Positions 15,939-24,306 of a stretch of DNA of 36,250 nucleotides are shown here, piece after piece (the first letter of the stretch is position 1; every line of letters starts with the position of its first letter). Location of the stretch: NCBI RefSeq assembly GCF_021412585.1, contig NZ_JAKCMI010000035.1:1-36250 (forward strand), given 5' to 3'. Under the pieces are notes generated by a model. That model was not told the DNA's origin and searched no databases. It saw only the letters and a list, made by a program, of their open reading frames with translations. A program made the translations under genes and the position numbers. Source of the stretch: Halomonas alkalisoli (GTDB taxonomy: Bacteria; Pseudomonadota; Gammaproteobacteria; Pseudomonadales; Halomonadaceae).

Positions 15939-17147
15939 ATGCAACTTCCATCGATGATCGAGATTCCCAACGGGGAAAAGGTTGTTCCCACTTTCTCGGA
16001 CGCCGAGATGCAAGGAAGGCTGGCACGCCTCAGGAAGACCATGGCAGCCAATGATATTGACGCCGTGGTGATGACGTCATATCACAACATCAACTACTTC
16101 AGCGATTTCGTCTATTGCAAGTTTGGGCGTGACTATGGCCTTGTCGTCACTCAAGACCGATTCACGACCGTGACCGCCAATATCGACGGCGGTCAGCCTT
16201 GGCGGCGCAATCGCCTGGGCGACAATATCGTCTATACCGACTGGCAGAAGGACAACTTCTTCAAGGCGGTCAAGCAGCTCTGCGAAGGTCGCCGCCGGGT
16301 TGGCGTCGAGTTCGATCACCTGACGCTGCAGAACCAGCAGAAGCTGTTGACGGCCCTGGGTGACGTGGAGCTGGTGGATATCGGCGTGCCGAGCATGCAG
16401 ATGCGCATGATCAAGTCCTCCGAGGAGATCGCGCTGATTCGCCAGGGTGCGCGGATTGCCGACGTGGGCGGGGTGGCCGTGCGCGATGCCATTGCGGCCG
16501 GGGTGCCGGAATATGAGGTCGCCCTGGCGGGCCAGCGTGCCATGGTGCGCGAGATCGCCAAGACCTATCCCAACAGCGAGCTGATGGATACCTGGGTCTG
16601 GTTCCAGTCGGGCATCAATACCGACGGCGCCCACAACCCGGTGACCAGCCGTCGCGTCCAGCCCGGCGATATCCTGAGCCTGAATACCTTCCCGATGATC
16701 TCTGGCTACTACACTGCCCTGGAGAGGACCCTGTTCTGCGAGCACGCCTCCGACGAGCACCTGCGGCTGTGGGAGGCGAACTGCGAGGTCCACCGGCGTG
16801 GCCAGGAGCTGATCAAGCCCGGGGTACGCTGCTGCGATATCGCGCACGAGCTCAACGATATCTTCGCCAAGCATGACCTGCTCAAGTATCGCACCTTCGG
16901 CTACGGGCACTCCTTCGGTACCTTGAGCCACTACTACGGTCGCGAGGCTGGCCTGGAGCTGCGCGAAGACATCGAGACGGTGCTCGAGCCCAACATGGTT
17001 GTCTCCATGGAGCCGATGATCACGATTCCGGAAGGCACACCAGGTGCCGGTGGCTATCGAGAGCACGACATCCTTGTGGTCAACGAGCACGGTGCCGAAA
17101 ACATCACCGGGTTCCCGTATGGGCCGGAGCACAACATCGTCAAGTAG
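15939..17147 (+). CDS. Creatinase (creatine amidinohydrolase)
   Basis: Creatinase (EC 3.5.3.3) hydrolyses creatine to sarcosine and urea in the cytoplasm; it has the pita-bread fold of M24 peptidases but uses no metal. The 402-residue protein is nearly colinear with Pseudomonas putida creatinase (about 403). It shows TSYHNINYFSDF, ANIDGGQPWRR, DNIVYTDWQ, MDTWVWFQSGINTDGAHNPV with the catalytic histidine at position 232, GYYTALERTLF, RTFGYGHSFGTLSHYYGREA and SMEPMI near the end. These stretches separate it from Xaa-Pro peptidases and DddP-type DMSP lyases. AAGGAG lies 8-9 bases before the ATG. Its product sarcosine is the substrate of the SoxBDAG enzyme encoded 5.5 kb downstream. Its stop overlaps the convergent LysR gene by 8 bases. 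Confidence 0.93.
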   Translation: MQLPSMIEIPNGEKVVPTFSDAEMQGRLARLRKTMAANDIDAVVMTSYHNINYFSDFVYCKFGRDYGLVVTQDRFTTVTANIDGGQPWRRNRLGDNIVYTDWQKDNFFKAVKQLCEGRRRVGVEFDHLTLQNQQKLLTALGDVELVDIGVPSMQMRMIKSSEEIALIRQGARIADVGGVAVRDAIAAGVPEYEVALAGQRAMVREIAKTYPNSELMDTWVWFQSGINTDGAHNPVTSRRVQPGDILSLNTFPMISGYYTALERTLFCEHASDEHLRLWEANCEVHRRGQELIKPGVRCCDIAHELNDIFAKHDLLKYRTFGYGHSFGTLSHYYGREAGLELREDIETVLEPNMVVSMEPMITIPEGTPGAGGYREHDILVVNEHGAENITGFPYGPEHNIVK

Positions 17148-18042
17148 GCGTTATATGTCCGCGTGATCCGAGCATGGGGTGAGGAGCAAGATTGGCGAGC
17201 CCGGCGCGTAAGAAGTCGAGTACGTGCCGGGTTGCCACGCTTAACTCACGCTCCCGATAGTAGAGGCCAATACTGACCGAGCCGAGGCTTGGCAGTTGCT
17301 TTGTCTCGATTGCTGTGGACAGGTGGGACGGTACCACTGATGAAGCCATAGCGGTCAGACCAAGGCCCTCCTCTACGGCCGACATTATCCCTAGCAGGCT
17401 GGGAGTGGTATAAGCAATGCGATATTTTCTATCTGCCCTCTCCAAGGAGCTCTCCAGCATTGCCCGGTAGATACAGCCCTGCGGGTAGGTGACCAACGGA
17501 ATCAGGTCTAATTCAGCAAGATTTCCAGGGCTCATCACCCAGGTCAGTTGGTCTAGGCGATAGTCTCGTTTATCGCGGTCTTCCTGAACTCTCTCAGGTT
17601 CCATGACAAGGCATATGTCATAGACGTGCTTTTGGTATTTTTGATAAATGACCTTGCTGATATCACAGTCCACTTCGACCATGATTTCGGGATAGGTTCG
17701 TGCCAGGTTGCGCAATGCTTTTGGCAAAAAGGCTAGCTCGAAATCATTGGGTATCCCTAGGCGAACTTTCCCCGAGACATTGGCTCCTCCCAAGCGCGAA
17801 ACGACCATGTCATTGACCTCAAGAATCTGCCTGGCAGCGTGGTAAAGGTATTCTCCATCCTCCGTCAGTTCCAGACTCGTTCCTCTAACGAATATCTGGG
17901 TGTCGAGCAGCGATTCCAGCTTCTTGATCTGTAGGCTGATAGCCGGTTGAGAGCGGCCAAGGAGTTCACCTGCACTGGTGAAGCCACCCAAGTCCTTGAT
18001 GGTGACGAAAGTGCGGAGCAAGTCTGTCGGTATATTCTTCAT
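17140..18042 (-). CDS. LysR-family transcriptional regulator
   Basis: The 300-residue protein has an N-terminal winged helix-turn-helix (about 6-64: LLRTFVTIKDLGGFTSAGEL, then GRSQPAISLQIKKLESLLD) and a LysR substrate domain (about 90-290, starting GKVRLGIPNDFEL). It is convergent with creatinase and divergent from the small membrane protein and symporter genes. It therefore most likely controls the symporter pair and perhaps creatinase, with creatine or a related compound as inducer (inference). Base composition is clearly less GC-rich than the flanking genes, as is the 18043-18311 region, which hints at a separate origin for this part. The start at 18042 gives the normal N-terminus. Confidence 0.93.
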   Translation of the reverse strand: MKNIPTDLLRTFVTIKDLGGFTSAGELLGRSQPAISLQIKKLESLLDTQIFVRGTSLELTEDGEYLYHAARQILEVNDMVVSRLGGANVSGKVRLGIPNDFELAFLPKALRNLARTYPEIMVEVDCDISKVIYQKYQKHVYDICLVMEPERVQEDRDKRDYRLDQLTWVMSPGNLAELDLIPLVTYPQGCIYRAMLESSLERADRKYRIAYTTPSLLGIMSAVEEGLGLTAMASSVVPSHLSTAIETKQLPSLGSVSIGLYYRERELSVATRHVLDFLRAGLANLAPHPMLGSRGHITPT

Positions 18043-18186
18043 ATCGTGGCACTATCATTAGAATTTATGGGGGGATTTGAGATACAAATTGGCTGATTTC
18101 ATGAGTATAAAATACCTTGGATTTGCTAGGAAGGGAAACAAAATGGGGAAGCCAATTCATTTAATAAAGAACAAGAGGGTGCGTGA
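18043..18186. promoter_or_regulatory. AT-rich divergent control region between the LysR gene and the transporter genes
   Basis: The 144-base gap between divergent genes is strikingly AT-rich for this genome. It contains a TATAAAAT stretch near 18106-18113 that could be a -10 element for the rightward genes, but no convincing -35 at standard spacing. Position makes it the likely LysR operator; no single T-N11-A site stands out enough to name. Confidence 0.4.
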
Positions 18187-18309
18187 ATGAATTCCTGGGT
18201 ATTGAGTACTTTTATCGTTCTTACTTGCTACATGCTAGTCCATGCTGGAGCAGCCTATCTTCGAAGGGAGCTTAAAAGAAAATCCACTAACGACTCAATG
18301 AGGAGATAG
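18187..18309 (+). CDS. 40-residue single-pass membrane protein, probable symporter accessory subunit
   Basis: A short frame encodes MNSWVLSTFIVLTCYMLVHA and then a strongly basic tail (RRELKRKS). It has one membrane helix (about 4-24) with a positive cytoplasmic end. AGAGGG lies 7 bases before the ATG. Its last codons contain the AGGAG ribosome-binding site of the symporter gene, which begins 2 bases after its stop, so the two are translationally linked. Tiny membrane proteins encoded just ahead of sodium:solute symporters are known (for example YhdT before PanF, and other symporter small accessory proteins). Assignment is by position and topology; sequence homology was not established. Confidence 0.7.
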   Translation: MNSWVLSTFIVLTCYMLVHAGAAYLRRELKRKSTNDSMRR

Positions 18310-18311
18310 TT

Positions 18312-19760
18312 ATGGATGCCTACAAGTTTTTCAATTGGGGCCTATTGATTCTGACCTTCGGCTTGCTGATCTACCTCGGCTATCTCTCGTCACGCTACAT
18401 GAACAAGAGTGATGAAGGGGGATTCCTGGTGGCGGGGAGATCGCTTGGGGCCTTTGTGGCTGCAGGCACCATCGTGGCTACAGGCTTCAGTGGGTGGGGC
18501 TTCATGGGATCTCCCGGTGTGACCTATCAGTTCGGCGCCATCGAAGTGCTGGGCAATTTTTTCTTCGCGCCGGCGATGATGATCGCTGTCCTGTACTTCG
18601 CACGCTTCCTGCAGCGCCGGGCCATCGAGATGGGCAGCAACACTATTCCCGAGTATATCGCACAGATCCATGGCAGCGGTGTCATGGGGCGGGTGCTGCA
18701 GGGCTTGGCCGCATTTATCACTATTTTGCTGTTGATGGTCTTCTTGGTCAGCCAGATCAAGGCCGTCGGCCTGCTCGGCGCCAGCTGGCTGGGAATCGAG
18801 CTCAACCAGAGCGCCTTCCTGATGGTCTCTGTGATCATCGTCTATACCATGCTCGGTGGCTTAGCGGCAGTGGCCTGGACCGATACCGTCATGGTCTGCG
18901 GCATGGCCCTGGCTGCAGTTATCATTTTGCTGCAGATTCTGACCTCGGTGGATCTGGGTACCTGGGAGGCCTCGCTCAATGCTATTGATCCTGAGTTGCT
19001 CAACCCTACGACCGGGGCTCACTTTGGCGACTCCATTGGCACTGTTTTCCTGGTGCTTCCGTATGCCTTCCTGTTTGCCGCCGTACTGCCCTACATGGCC
19101 ATTCGCTTCCTGGCCATGAAGCCCGACGTAAAATTACACAAGGTGGGGGTCTACGTAGCCATCCTAGGGGCCCTGCTGAGCCTGATCCCCATCGTGGGGC
19201 TATACGTGCGCATGCACGTGCCGGACCTGGCGGATCCCGACATGGCTATGCCCGTTTATCTGGAGCAGTTCATGCATCCAGCCATTCAAGGAATTATTAC
19301 ACTGTTCATCATCTTCGCGATGAAGTCCACCGCCAACTCACTGCTTCACACGGTGGCCTCGGCGACATCCCATGACCTGCGCCTGTCACTGTTCGGCTCG
19401 GTCTCCAGCGAGAGTCTGGCTCTGTTGATCAACCGTGCAGCGGTGGTGGTGCTTGGAGTAGTGGCCCTGATGATGATGCTCTATGCGCCACCCTTCATGC
19501 TTTCCTGGCTTGGTATCCTGGGCTCAGGCACCCTACTGGCCAGCATGATTGGACCTGTATTCATCTCCACCTTTTGGCAGGGCAGCGCCTGGGGAGCCCT
19601 CACCGCCATGCTGGCGGGCTTCTTCACCAGTGGCTATATGATGCTATTCGCCGATGTGGGATGGCTGATCGGACCGCTGACCGGGTGTGTCGTTTCATCG
19701 ACCTTCTACATTGTCATTTCCCTGATGACAGGAAGACATAGCTATCGGCAGGTGACCTAG
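18312..19760 (+). CDS. Sodium:solute symporter (SSS family), probable creatine-type importer
   Basis: The 482-residue protein is an integral inner-membrane transporter with about 13 hydrophobic segments. SSS features include EGGFLVAGRSLGAFVAAGTI (about 35-54), FSGWGFMGSPGVTYQFG, MLGGLAAVAWTDTVMV (the conserved GGL-AV-WTD sodium-site helix) and a later KSTANSLLHTVASATSHDL. The overall pattern is closest to the PanF-like branch. AGGAG inside the end of the preceding small gene sets the start. The gene lies between creatinase/LysR and the sarcosine regulator, so creatine, creatinine or sarcosine is a reasonable substrate, but sequence alone does not fix it. A GC-rich hairpin follows. Confidence 0.92.
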   Translation: MDAYKFFNWGLLILTFGLLIYLGYLSSRYMNKSDEGGFLVAGRSLGAFVAAGTIVATGFSGWGFMGSPGVTYQFGAIEVLGNFFFAPAMMIAVLYFARFLQRRAIEMGSNTIPEYIAQIHGSGVMGRVLQGLAAFITILLLMVFLVSQIKAVGLLGASWLGIELNQSAFLMVSVIIVYTMLGGLAAVAWTDTVMVCGMALAAVIILLQILTSVDLGTWEASLNAIDPELLNPTTGAHFGDSIGTVFLVLPYAFLFAAVLPYMAIRFLAMKPDVKLHKVGVYVAILGALLSLIPIVGLYVRMHVPDLADPDMAMPVYLEQFMHPAIQGIITLFIIFAMKSTANSLLHTVASATSHDLRLSLFGSVSSESLALLINRAAVVVLGVVALMMMLYAPPFMLSWLGILGSGTLLASMIGPVFISTFWQGSAWGALTAMLAGFFTSGYMMLFADVGWLIGPLTGCVVSSTFYIVISLMTGRHSYRQVT

Positions 19761-19781
19761 GGTAGCCACTGTCTTGATAGG

Positions 19782-19813
19782 GGCCACGCTCGAAGGAATA
19801 ACGGAGCGTGGCC
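19782..19813 (+). terminator. Hairpin after the symporter gene
   Basis: GGCCACGCTC (19782-19791) and GAGCGTGGCC (19804-19813) form a perfect 10-bp stem with a 12-nt loop, 22 bases after the symporter stop. No T-run follows. The rest of the gap to 19976 shows nothing else clear. Confidence 0.5.
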
Positions 19814-19976
19814 TCTGGCTTCGGGTGCGATCTCGCTTGAGTTCAGGAATGTCACACCACTTTACCAACCTCTTGAGTGGGAGTTTTTTATGTGTTGGGA
19901 GAGGGCCAAGCAAGCCGGAGGCTCCCTGTGAGCGCATATTGGTTGCCCGCCGTGGAGAATGCGTTAGAGTCGAGCC

Positions 19977-21071
19977 ATGAACGACATCAAAGGCACTACC
20001 CGTGCTGCAGACCGAGCCCATAAGAGCGCCTCCTTGATCGATATGGCAACAGAGGCGTCGCTCTCCGTCGGTTTCGTCTTGCTGCACCGCTTCACCCTGT
20101 TCCCCTTTGCGGCCTTTGTCGACTGCCTGCGACTGGCGGCCGACGAGGGTGATCGCAGCCGCCAGCTGCGCTGTCACTGGACCTTCATGACCAGCGCCGG
20201 CCAGGAGGCCGTTTCCAGCTGCGGTGCCGCGGTCTCGCCCTGCCGGACGTTCCAGCCTCCCGATGAATTCGACTACATCGTGGTGATCGGTGGCGTCCAG
20301 GACCAGCAGGACCGGGTCGATACCACGGCGCTGGCCTACCTGCGCCAGGCGGCTGCTGCCCAGGTGCCGCTGGTCGGGCTGTGCACCGGGGTCTTCGCCC
20401 TTATCCAGGCGGGGCTGATGAAGGAGCGGCGCTGCTGTGTCAGCTGGTATCACCACCACGACATGGTTCAGCGCTTTCCCACCATCGAGCCGGTGGCCGA
20501 CCGGCTTTTTATCGATGATGGTGATCGCATCACCTGCGCGGGGGGCGCGGCGGGGGCGGATCTGGCCGCCTACCTGGTCGAGCGGCACCTGGGGAAAGCG
20601 TGGGCCATGAAGAGCCTGCATATCATGCAGCTCGACGAAGGGCGCACCGGGGTTCATCCGCAGCCGCAGCCGGTGGTGTTCGGCAAGGTCGAGGATCGCC
20701 TGGTGCGTCGCTCCATCGCCCTGCTCGAGCAGCATCTGGGTGAGGCCATTTCCATGGAGGTGCTCGCCGAACGCGTCGGTACGTCGCGTCGAAACCTGGA
20801 GCGTCGTTTCCGCGAGGTGCTGGGCGTCGGCCCCCAGAAGTTCGCCCGCGACCTGCGTCTGCGCTACGGGCTCTGGCTGCTGCACTACACCAGCAAGAGC
20901 ATCACCGAGATCGGCGAGCGCTGCGGCTTCGCCGATACACCGCACTTTTCCCGCCACTTCCGTAGCGCCTTCGGCATGACACCATCGGAGATGCGCAAGC
21001 GTGCCAGCGAGCCGGGCGGCGACAAGGTCGACCCCTTTTTCCTGCATGTCGAGGGCCGCCCGGCGCTCTAG
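19977..21071 (+). CDS. GlxA-family AraC-type regulator, SouR/GbdR-like
   Basis: The 364-residue protein joins a DJ-1/PfpI (GATase1-like) ligand domain (about 30-215; elbow VGLCTGVF with Cys136) to a C-terminal AraC DNA-binding domain (about 240-340). The two helix-turn-helix units lie near 258-280 (SMEVLAERVGTSRRNLERRF) and 307-330 (SITEIGERCGFADTPHFSRH). In Pseudomonas, regulators of this architecture (GbdR, SouR, CdhR) sense betaine, dimethylglycine, sarcosine or carnitine; SouR activates the sarcosine oxidase operon. Its place directly upstream of glyA-soxBDAG, on the same strand, makes a sarcosine-responsive activator the best call. The start at 19977 keeps a 25-residue extension; an internal ATG at 20043 has no better ribosome site. 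Confidence 0.86.
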   Translation: MNDIKGTTRAADRAHKSASLIDMATEASLSVGFVLLHRFTLFPFAAFVDCLRLAADEGDRSRQLRCHWTFMTSAGQEAVSSCGAAVSPCRTFQPPDEFDYIVVIGGVQDQQDRVDTTALAYLRQAAAAQVPLVGLCTGVFALIQAGLMKERRCCVSWYHHHDMVQRFPTIEPVADRLFIDDGDRITCAGGAAGADLAAYLVERHLGKAWAMKSLHIMQLDEGRTGVHPQPQPVVFGKVEDRLVRRSIALLEQHLGEAISMEVLAERVGTSRRNLERRFREVLGVGPQKFARDLRLRYGLWLLHYTSKSITEIGERCGFADTPHFSRHFRSAFGMTPSEMRKRASEPGGDKVDPFFLHVEGRPAL

Positions 21072-21359
21072 GCCGCCTTGCCCTTTCGCCCGGCTCACGC
21101 GGCATCAAGCCGATTTCCCCAAGCGGTGCCCAGTCCGACGATCCGGCGATGCCCGCGTTGTGGGCCGGCACGCACGTTCAGGGAGTCTGTCGCATTTATT
21201 CAATCTTTCTCTCTCCCGCAGGCCTTTAATCGCAGCATGAGCCGAATACCCTGCGCGCCGATTATCTGCGCATAAGGATTTCAAATTTTTCATGCAGGCA
21301 GGTTGCCGATAGATTCGAAGACACATCCTGCTCAGTACCGATAACAACAGGAGTCAGTC
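21072..21359 (+). promoter_or_regulatory. Upstream region of the glyA-sox operon with a candidate promoter
   Basis: The 288-base gap between the regulator and glyA holds no gene. A weak sigma-70-like pair, TTTTCA (21287-21292) and TAGATT (21310-21315) with a 17-base spacer, lies about 45 bases before glyA. Weak core elements fit a promoter that depends on an AraC-type activator. The half-sites of that activator could not be identified with confidence. Confidence 0.35.
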
Positions 21360-22661
21360 ATGAACCAGGTTGGTCTCACCACCTTCGATCCCCAGATTGC
21401 TGCAGCCATCGCCGAGGAAGTGGCCCGTCAGGAGGCCCATATCGAGCTGATCGCGTCGGAGAACTACACCAGCCGCGCGGTGATGGAAGCCCAGGGCTCC
21501 CAGCTCACCAACAAGTATGCCGAGGGCTACCCGGGCAAGCGCTACTACGGTGGCTGCGAGTTCGTCGACAAGGTCGAGGCGCTGGCCATCGAGCGCGCCT
21601 GCGACCTCTTCGGCGCCGACTATGCCAACGTCCAGCCCCACTCCGGGGCCCAGGCCAATGCCGCCGTCTTCATGGCGCTGGTCTCCCCGGGTGACACCGT
21701 GCTGGGCATGAGCCTGGCCCACGGCGGCCACCTGACCCACGGCGCCGCGCCGAACTTCTCCGGCAAGCACTACAATGCCGTGCAGTACGGCCTCAATGCG
21801 GAAACCGGCGAAATCGACTACGAAGAAGTCGAGCGCCTGGCGCGCAGCCACAAGCCGAAGATGATCATCGCCGGTTTCTCCGCCTATTCCCGGGTGGTGG
21901 ACTGGCGTCGTTTCCGCGCCATCGCCGATGAGGTGGGCGCCTGGCTGATGGTGGACATGGCCCACGTCGCCGGCCTGGTCGCCGCCGGCCTCTACCCGAG
22001 CCCGCTGCCCCATGCCCACGTGGTGACTACCACCACCCACAAGACGCTGCGCGGCCCGCGCGGTGGCCTGATCCTCTCCGCCCATGGCGATGCGGATCTC
22101 TACAAGAAGCTCAACGGTGCGGTCTTCCCGGGCCAGCAGGGCGGCCCGCTGATGCATGTGATCGCGGCCAAGGCGGTGGCGTTCAAGGAGGCCATGAACC
22201 AGGACTTCGTACGCTACCAGCAACAGGTGATCGACAACGCCCGGGCCATGGCAGGGGTCTTCATCGATCGCGGCTATGACGTGGTCTCCGGCGGCACCGA
22301 CGACCATCTGTTCCTGGTTTCGCTGATTCGTCAGGGTGTGACCGGCAAGGACGCGGACGCCGCCCTGGGCCGCGCCCATATCACGGTCAACAAGAACTCG
22401 GTGCCCAACGATCCCCAGAGCCCCTTCGTCACCTCCGGCCTGCGTCTCGGCACCCCGGCGGCCACCGCCCGCGGCTTCGATGCCCAGGAGTGTGGCGAAC
22501 TGGCCGGCTGGATCTGCGACATCCTCGACGTGCTGGCCGAGCGCGGCAACACCGACGCCGTGGAAGCCGAGGTGCGTGAAAAGGTCGCCGAGCTCTGCGA
22601 ACGCCACCCGGTCTACGGTGCCGTCGCCCCGGCAGCTGCGCAAGACACCGCCACCGCCTGA
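21360..22661 (+). CDS. glyA: Serine hydroxymethyltransferase (sox-linked copy)
   Basis: GlyA is a PLP enzyme interconverting serine plus THF with glycine plus 5,10-methylene-THF. The 433-residue protein has [36 protein letters not shown] and the PLP-lysine motif [16 protein letters not shown] with Lys228. CAGGAG stands 6 bases before the ATG. As first gene of the glyA-soxBDAG operon, it can combine the glycine and methylene-THF released by sarcosine oxidase into serine. Most relatives keep a second housekeeping glyA elsewhere; this is probably the catabolic copy. The C-terminal tail [11 protein letters not shown] is a short extension beyond the usual end. Confidence 0.96.
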   Translation: MNQVGLTTFDPQIAAAIAEEVARQEAHIELIASENYTSRAVMEAQGSQLTNKYAEGYPGKRYYGGCEFVDKVEALAIERACDLFGADYANVQPHSGAQANAAVFMALVSPGDTVLGMSLAHGGHLTHGAAPNFSGKHYNAVQYGLNAETGEIDYEEVERLARSHKPKMIIAGFSAYSRVVDWRRFRAIADEVGAWLMVDMAHVAGLVAAGLYPSPLPHAHVVTTTTHKTLRGPRGGLILSAHGDADLYKKLNGAVFPGQQGGPLMHVIAAKAVAFKEAMNQDFVRYQQQVIDNARAMAGVFIDRGYDVVSGGTDDHLFLVSLIRQGVTGKDADAALGRAHITVNKNSVPNDPQSPFVTSGLRLGTPAATARGFDAQECGELAGWICDILDVLAERGNTDAVEAEVREKVAELCERHPVYGAVAPAAAQDTATA

Positions 22662-22672
22662 ACCCGTATGGT

Positions 22673-22695
22673 CCGGTCCCGCCCAGCGGGACCGG
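22673..22695 (+). other. Intercistronic hairpin between glyA and soxB
   Basis: CCGGTCCCGC (22673-22682) and GCGGGACCGG (22686-22695) form a perfect 10-bp stem with a 3-nt loop. It is followed at once by the soxB ribosome-binding site (GGAGAG). No T-run is present, so partial termination or mRNA stabilisation of the glyA part is more likely than a full stop. Confidence 0.6.
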
Positions 22696-22710
22696 TCGAG
22701 GAGAGAGAGT

Positions 22711-23961
22711 ATGCAACGCTATTCAGGATTCGGGCTGGCCAAGCACGCCCTTAGCCACCACGAGAACTGGGAGCGCCAGTGGCGCAATCCCACGCCGAAG
22801 AAGCAGTACGACGTAATCATCGTCGGCGGCGGCGGCCACGGCCTGGCCACCGCCTACTACCTGGCCAAGGAGTTCGGCGTCAAGAACGTGGCGGTGATCG
22901 AGAAGGGCTGGCTGGGCGGCGGTAACACGGCGCGTAATACCACCATCGTGCGTTCCAACTACCTGTGGGACGAGGCGGCAGCCCTCTACGAGCATGCCAT
23001 GAAGCTGTGGGAAGGGCTCTCCCAGGACCTGAACTACAACGTGATGTTCTCCCAGCGGGGCGTGCTCAACCTGGGCCACACCCTGCAGGACATGCGCGAT
23101 ATCCAGCGCCGGGTCAATGCCAACCGCCTGAACGGTATCGACGGCGAGGTGCTGGACGCCAAGGGCGTGCAGGAGCTGGTGCCGATCATGGACTGCTCTT
23201 CGCGCGCCCGCTATCCGGTGATGGGCGCCTCCTGGCAGCCGCGCGCCGGCGTGGCCCGCCACGACGCCGTGGCCTGGGGCTATGCCCGCGGTGCCGATGC
23301 CCACGGGGTGGATATCCTCCAGCAGACCGAGGTCACCGGCTTCAAGATCCGCGACGGCCAGGTCTATGGCGTGCACACCAACCGCGGCGATATCGAGGCC
23401 AAGACCGTGGGCTGCGTGGCCGCCGGTAACTCCAGTGTGCTGGCCAAGATGGCCGGTTTCAATCTGCCGCTGGAGTCGCATCCGCTGCAGGCCCTGGTCT
23501 CCGAGCCCCTCAAGCCCATCCTCGATACCGTGGTGATGTCCAACCATGTGCACGGCTATATCAGCCAGTCCGACAAGGGCGACCTGGTGATCGGCGCCGG
23601 TATCGATGGCTACAACGGCTATGGCCAGCGCGGCAGCTACCCCACCGTGGAGCACACCCTGCAGGCCATCGTCGAGATGTTCCCGATCTTCTCCCGGGTG
23701 CGCATGAACCGCCAGTGGGGCGGCATCGTCGACACCTGCCCGGATGCCTGTCCGATCCTCTCCAAGACCCCGGTGAAGGGCCTGTTCTTCAACTGTGGCT
23801 GGGGCACCGGTGGCTTCAAGGCCACGCCGGGCTCGGGTCATGTGTTCGCCGCCAGCCTGGCCAAGGGCGAGATGCACCCCATCGCCGAGCCCTTCTCCAT
23901 GTTCCGTTTCCATAGCGGGGCCCTGATCGACGAGCACGGCGCCGCCGGCGTGGCCCACTAA
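22711..23961 (+). CDS. soxB: Sarcosine oxidase subunit beta
   Basis: SoxB carries the FAD and covalent FMN site of heterotetrameric sarcosine oxidase, which oxidises sarcosine to a methylene-bearing intermediate with O2 reduced to H2O2. The 416-residue protein begins with the family leader [20 protein letters not shown]. The dinucleotide fold [19 protein letters not shown] follows (about 33-51). The [18 protein letters not shown] segment holds His184, which by alignment is the histidine that binds FMN covalently. The [16 protein letters not shown] stretch lies near the C-terminus. ATG 22711 is set by this leader and a GAGGAGAG site; the frame is open further up into glyA. It is followed by soxD after 12 bases. 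Confidence 0.97.
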   Translation: MQRYSGFGLAKHALSHHENWERQWRNPTPKKQYDVIIVGGGGHGLATAYYLAKEFGVKNVAVIEKGWLGGGNTARNTTIVRSNYLWDEAAALYEHAMKLWEGLSQDLNYNVMFSQRGVLNLGHTLQDMRDIQRRVNANRLNGIDGEVLDAKGVQELVPIMDCSSRARYPVMGASWQPRAGVARHDAVAWGYARGADAHGVDILQQTEVTGFKIRDGQVYGVHTNRGDIEAKTVGCVAAGNSSVLAKMAGFNLPLESHPLQALVSEPLKPILDTVVMSNHVHGYISQSDKGDLVIGAGIDGYNGYGQRGSYPTVEHTLQAIVEMFPIFSRVRMNRQWGGIVDTCPDACPILSKTPVKGLFFNCGWGTGGFKATPGSGHVFAASLAKGEMHPIAEPFSMFRFHSGALIDEHGAAGVAH

Positions 23962-23973
23962 GGAGAATTCGCC

Positions 23974-24306
23974 ATGTTCTATATCTATTGCCCCTACTGC
24001 GGCGAACACCGTGAGGAAGAGGAGTTTCACCCCAAGGGCCAGGCGCATATCGAGCGACCCAAGAACCCCGAGGCGTGCAGCGACGAGGAGTGGGGCGACT
24101 ACCTCTTCTTCCGTGACAACCCCCGGGGCGTGCATCACGAGCTGTGGGTGCACGCGGTGGGTTGCCGCAAGTTCTTCAACGTCACGCGTCACACCGTGAC
24201 CTACGAGATCCTCGAGACCTACAAGATGGGCGATCAGCCCTCGATCACCGCCGACAGCCAGAACCAGGTCGCCGCGGCCAGCCGTCAAGAAGGAGTGCGC
24301 GCATGA
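23974..24306 (+). CDS. soxD: Sarcosine oxidase subunit delta
   Basis: The 110-residue subunit is the small zinc-binding part of heterotetrameric sarcosine oxidase. The likely zinc ligands are Cys6 and Cys9 (IYCPYCGEH) with His60 and Cys64 (WVHAVGCRKFF), matching the pattern of the structurally known delta subunit. The segment DYLFFRDNPRGVHHELW is diagnostic. AAGGAG precedes the start by 9 bases. Its stop overlaps the soxA start (ATGA at 24303). Confidence 0.96.
   Translation: MFYIYCPYCGEHREEEEFHPKGQAHIERPKNPEACSDEEWGDYLFFRDNPRGVHHELWVHAVGCRKFFNVTRHTVTYEILETYKMGDQPSITADSQNQVAAASRQEGVRA

Noticed and set aside
15939..17147. Xaa-Pro aminopeptidase or DddP-type DMSP lyase
   Set aside because: The near-colinear match to creatinase, with His232 in GINTDGAHNPV, and the sarcosine oxidase context fit creatinase better.
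22723..24288. 521-codon open frame opposite soxB and soxD
   Set aside because: Spans two well-supported genes on the other strand and shows no domain.
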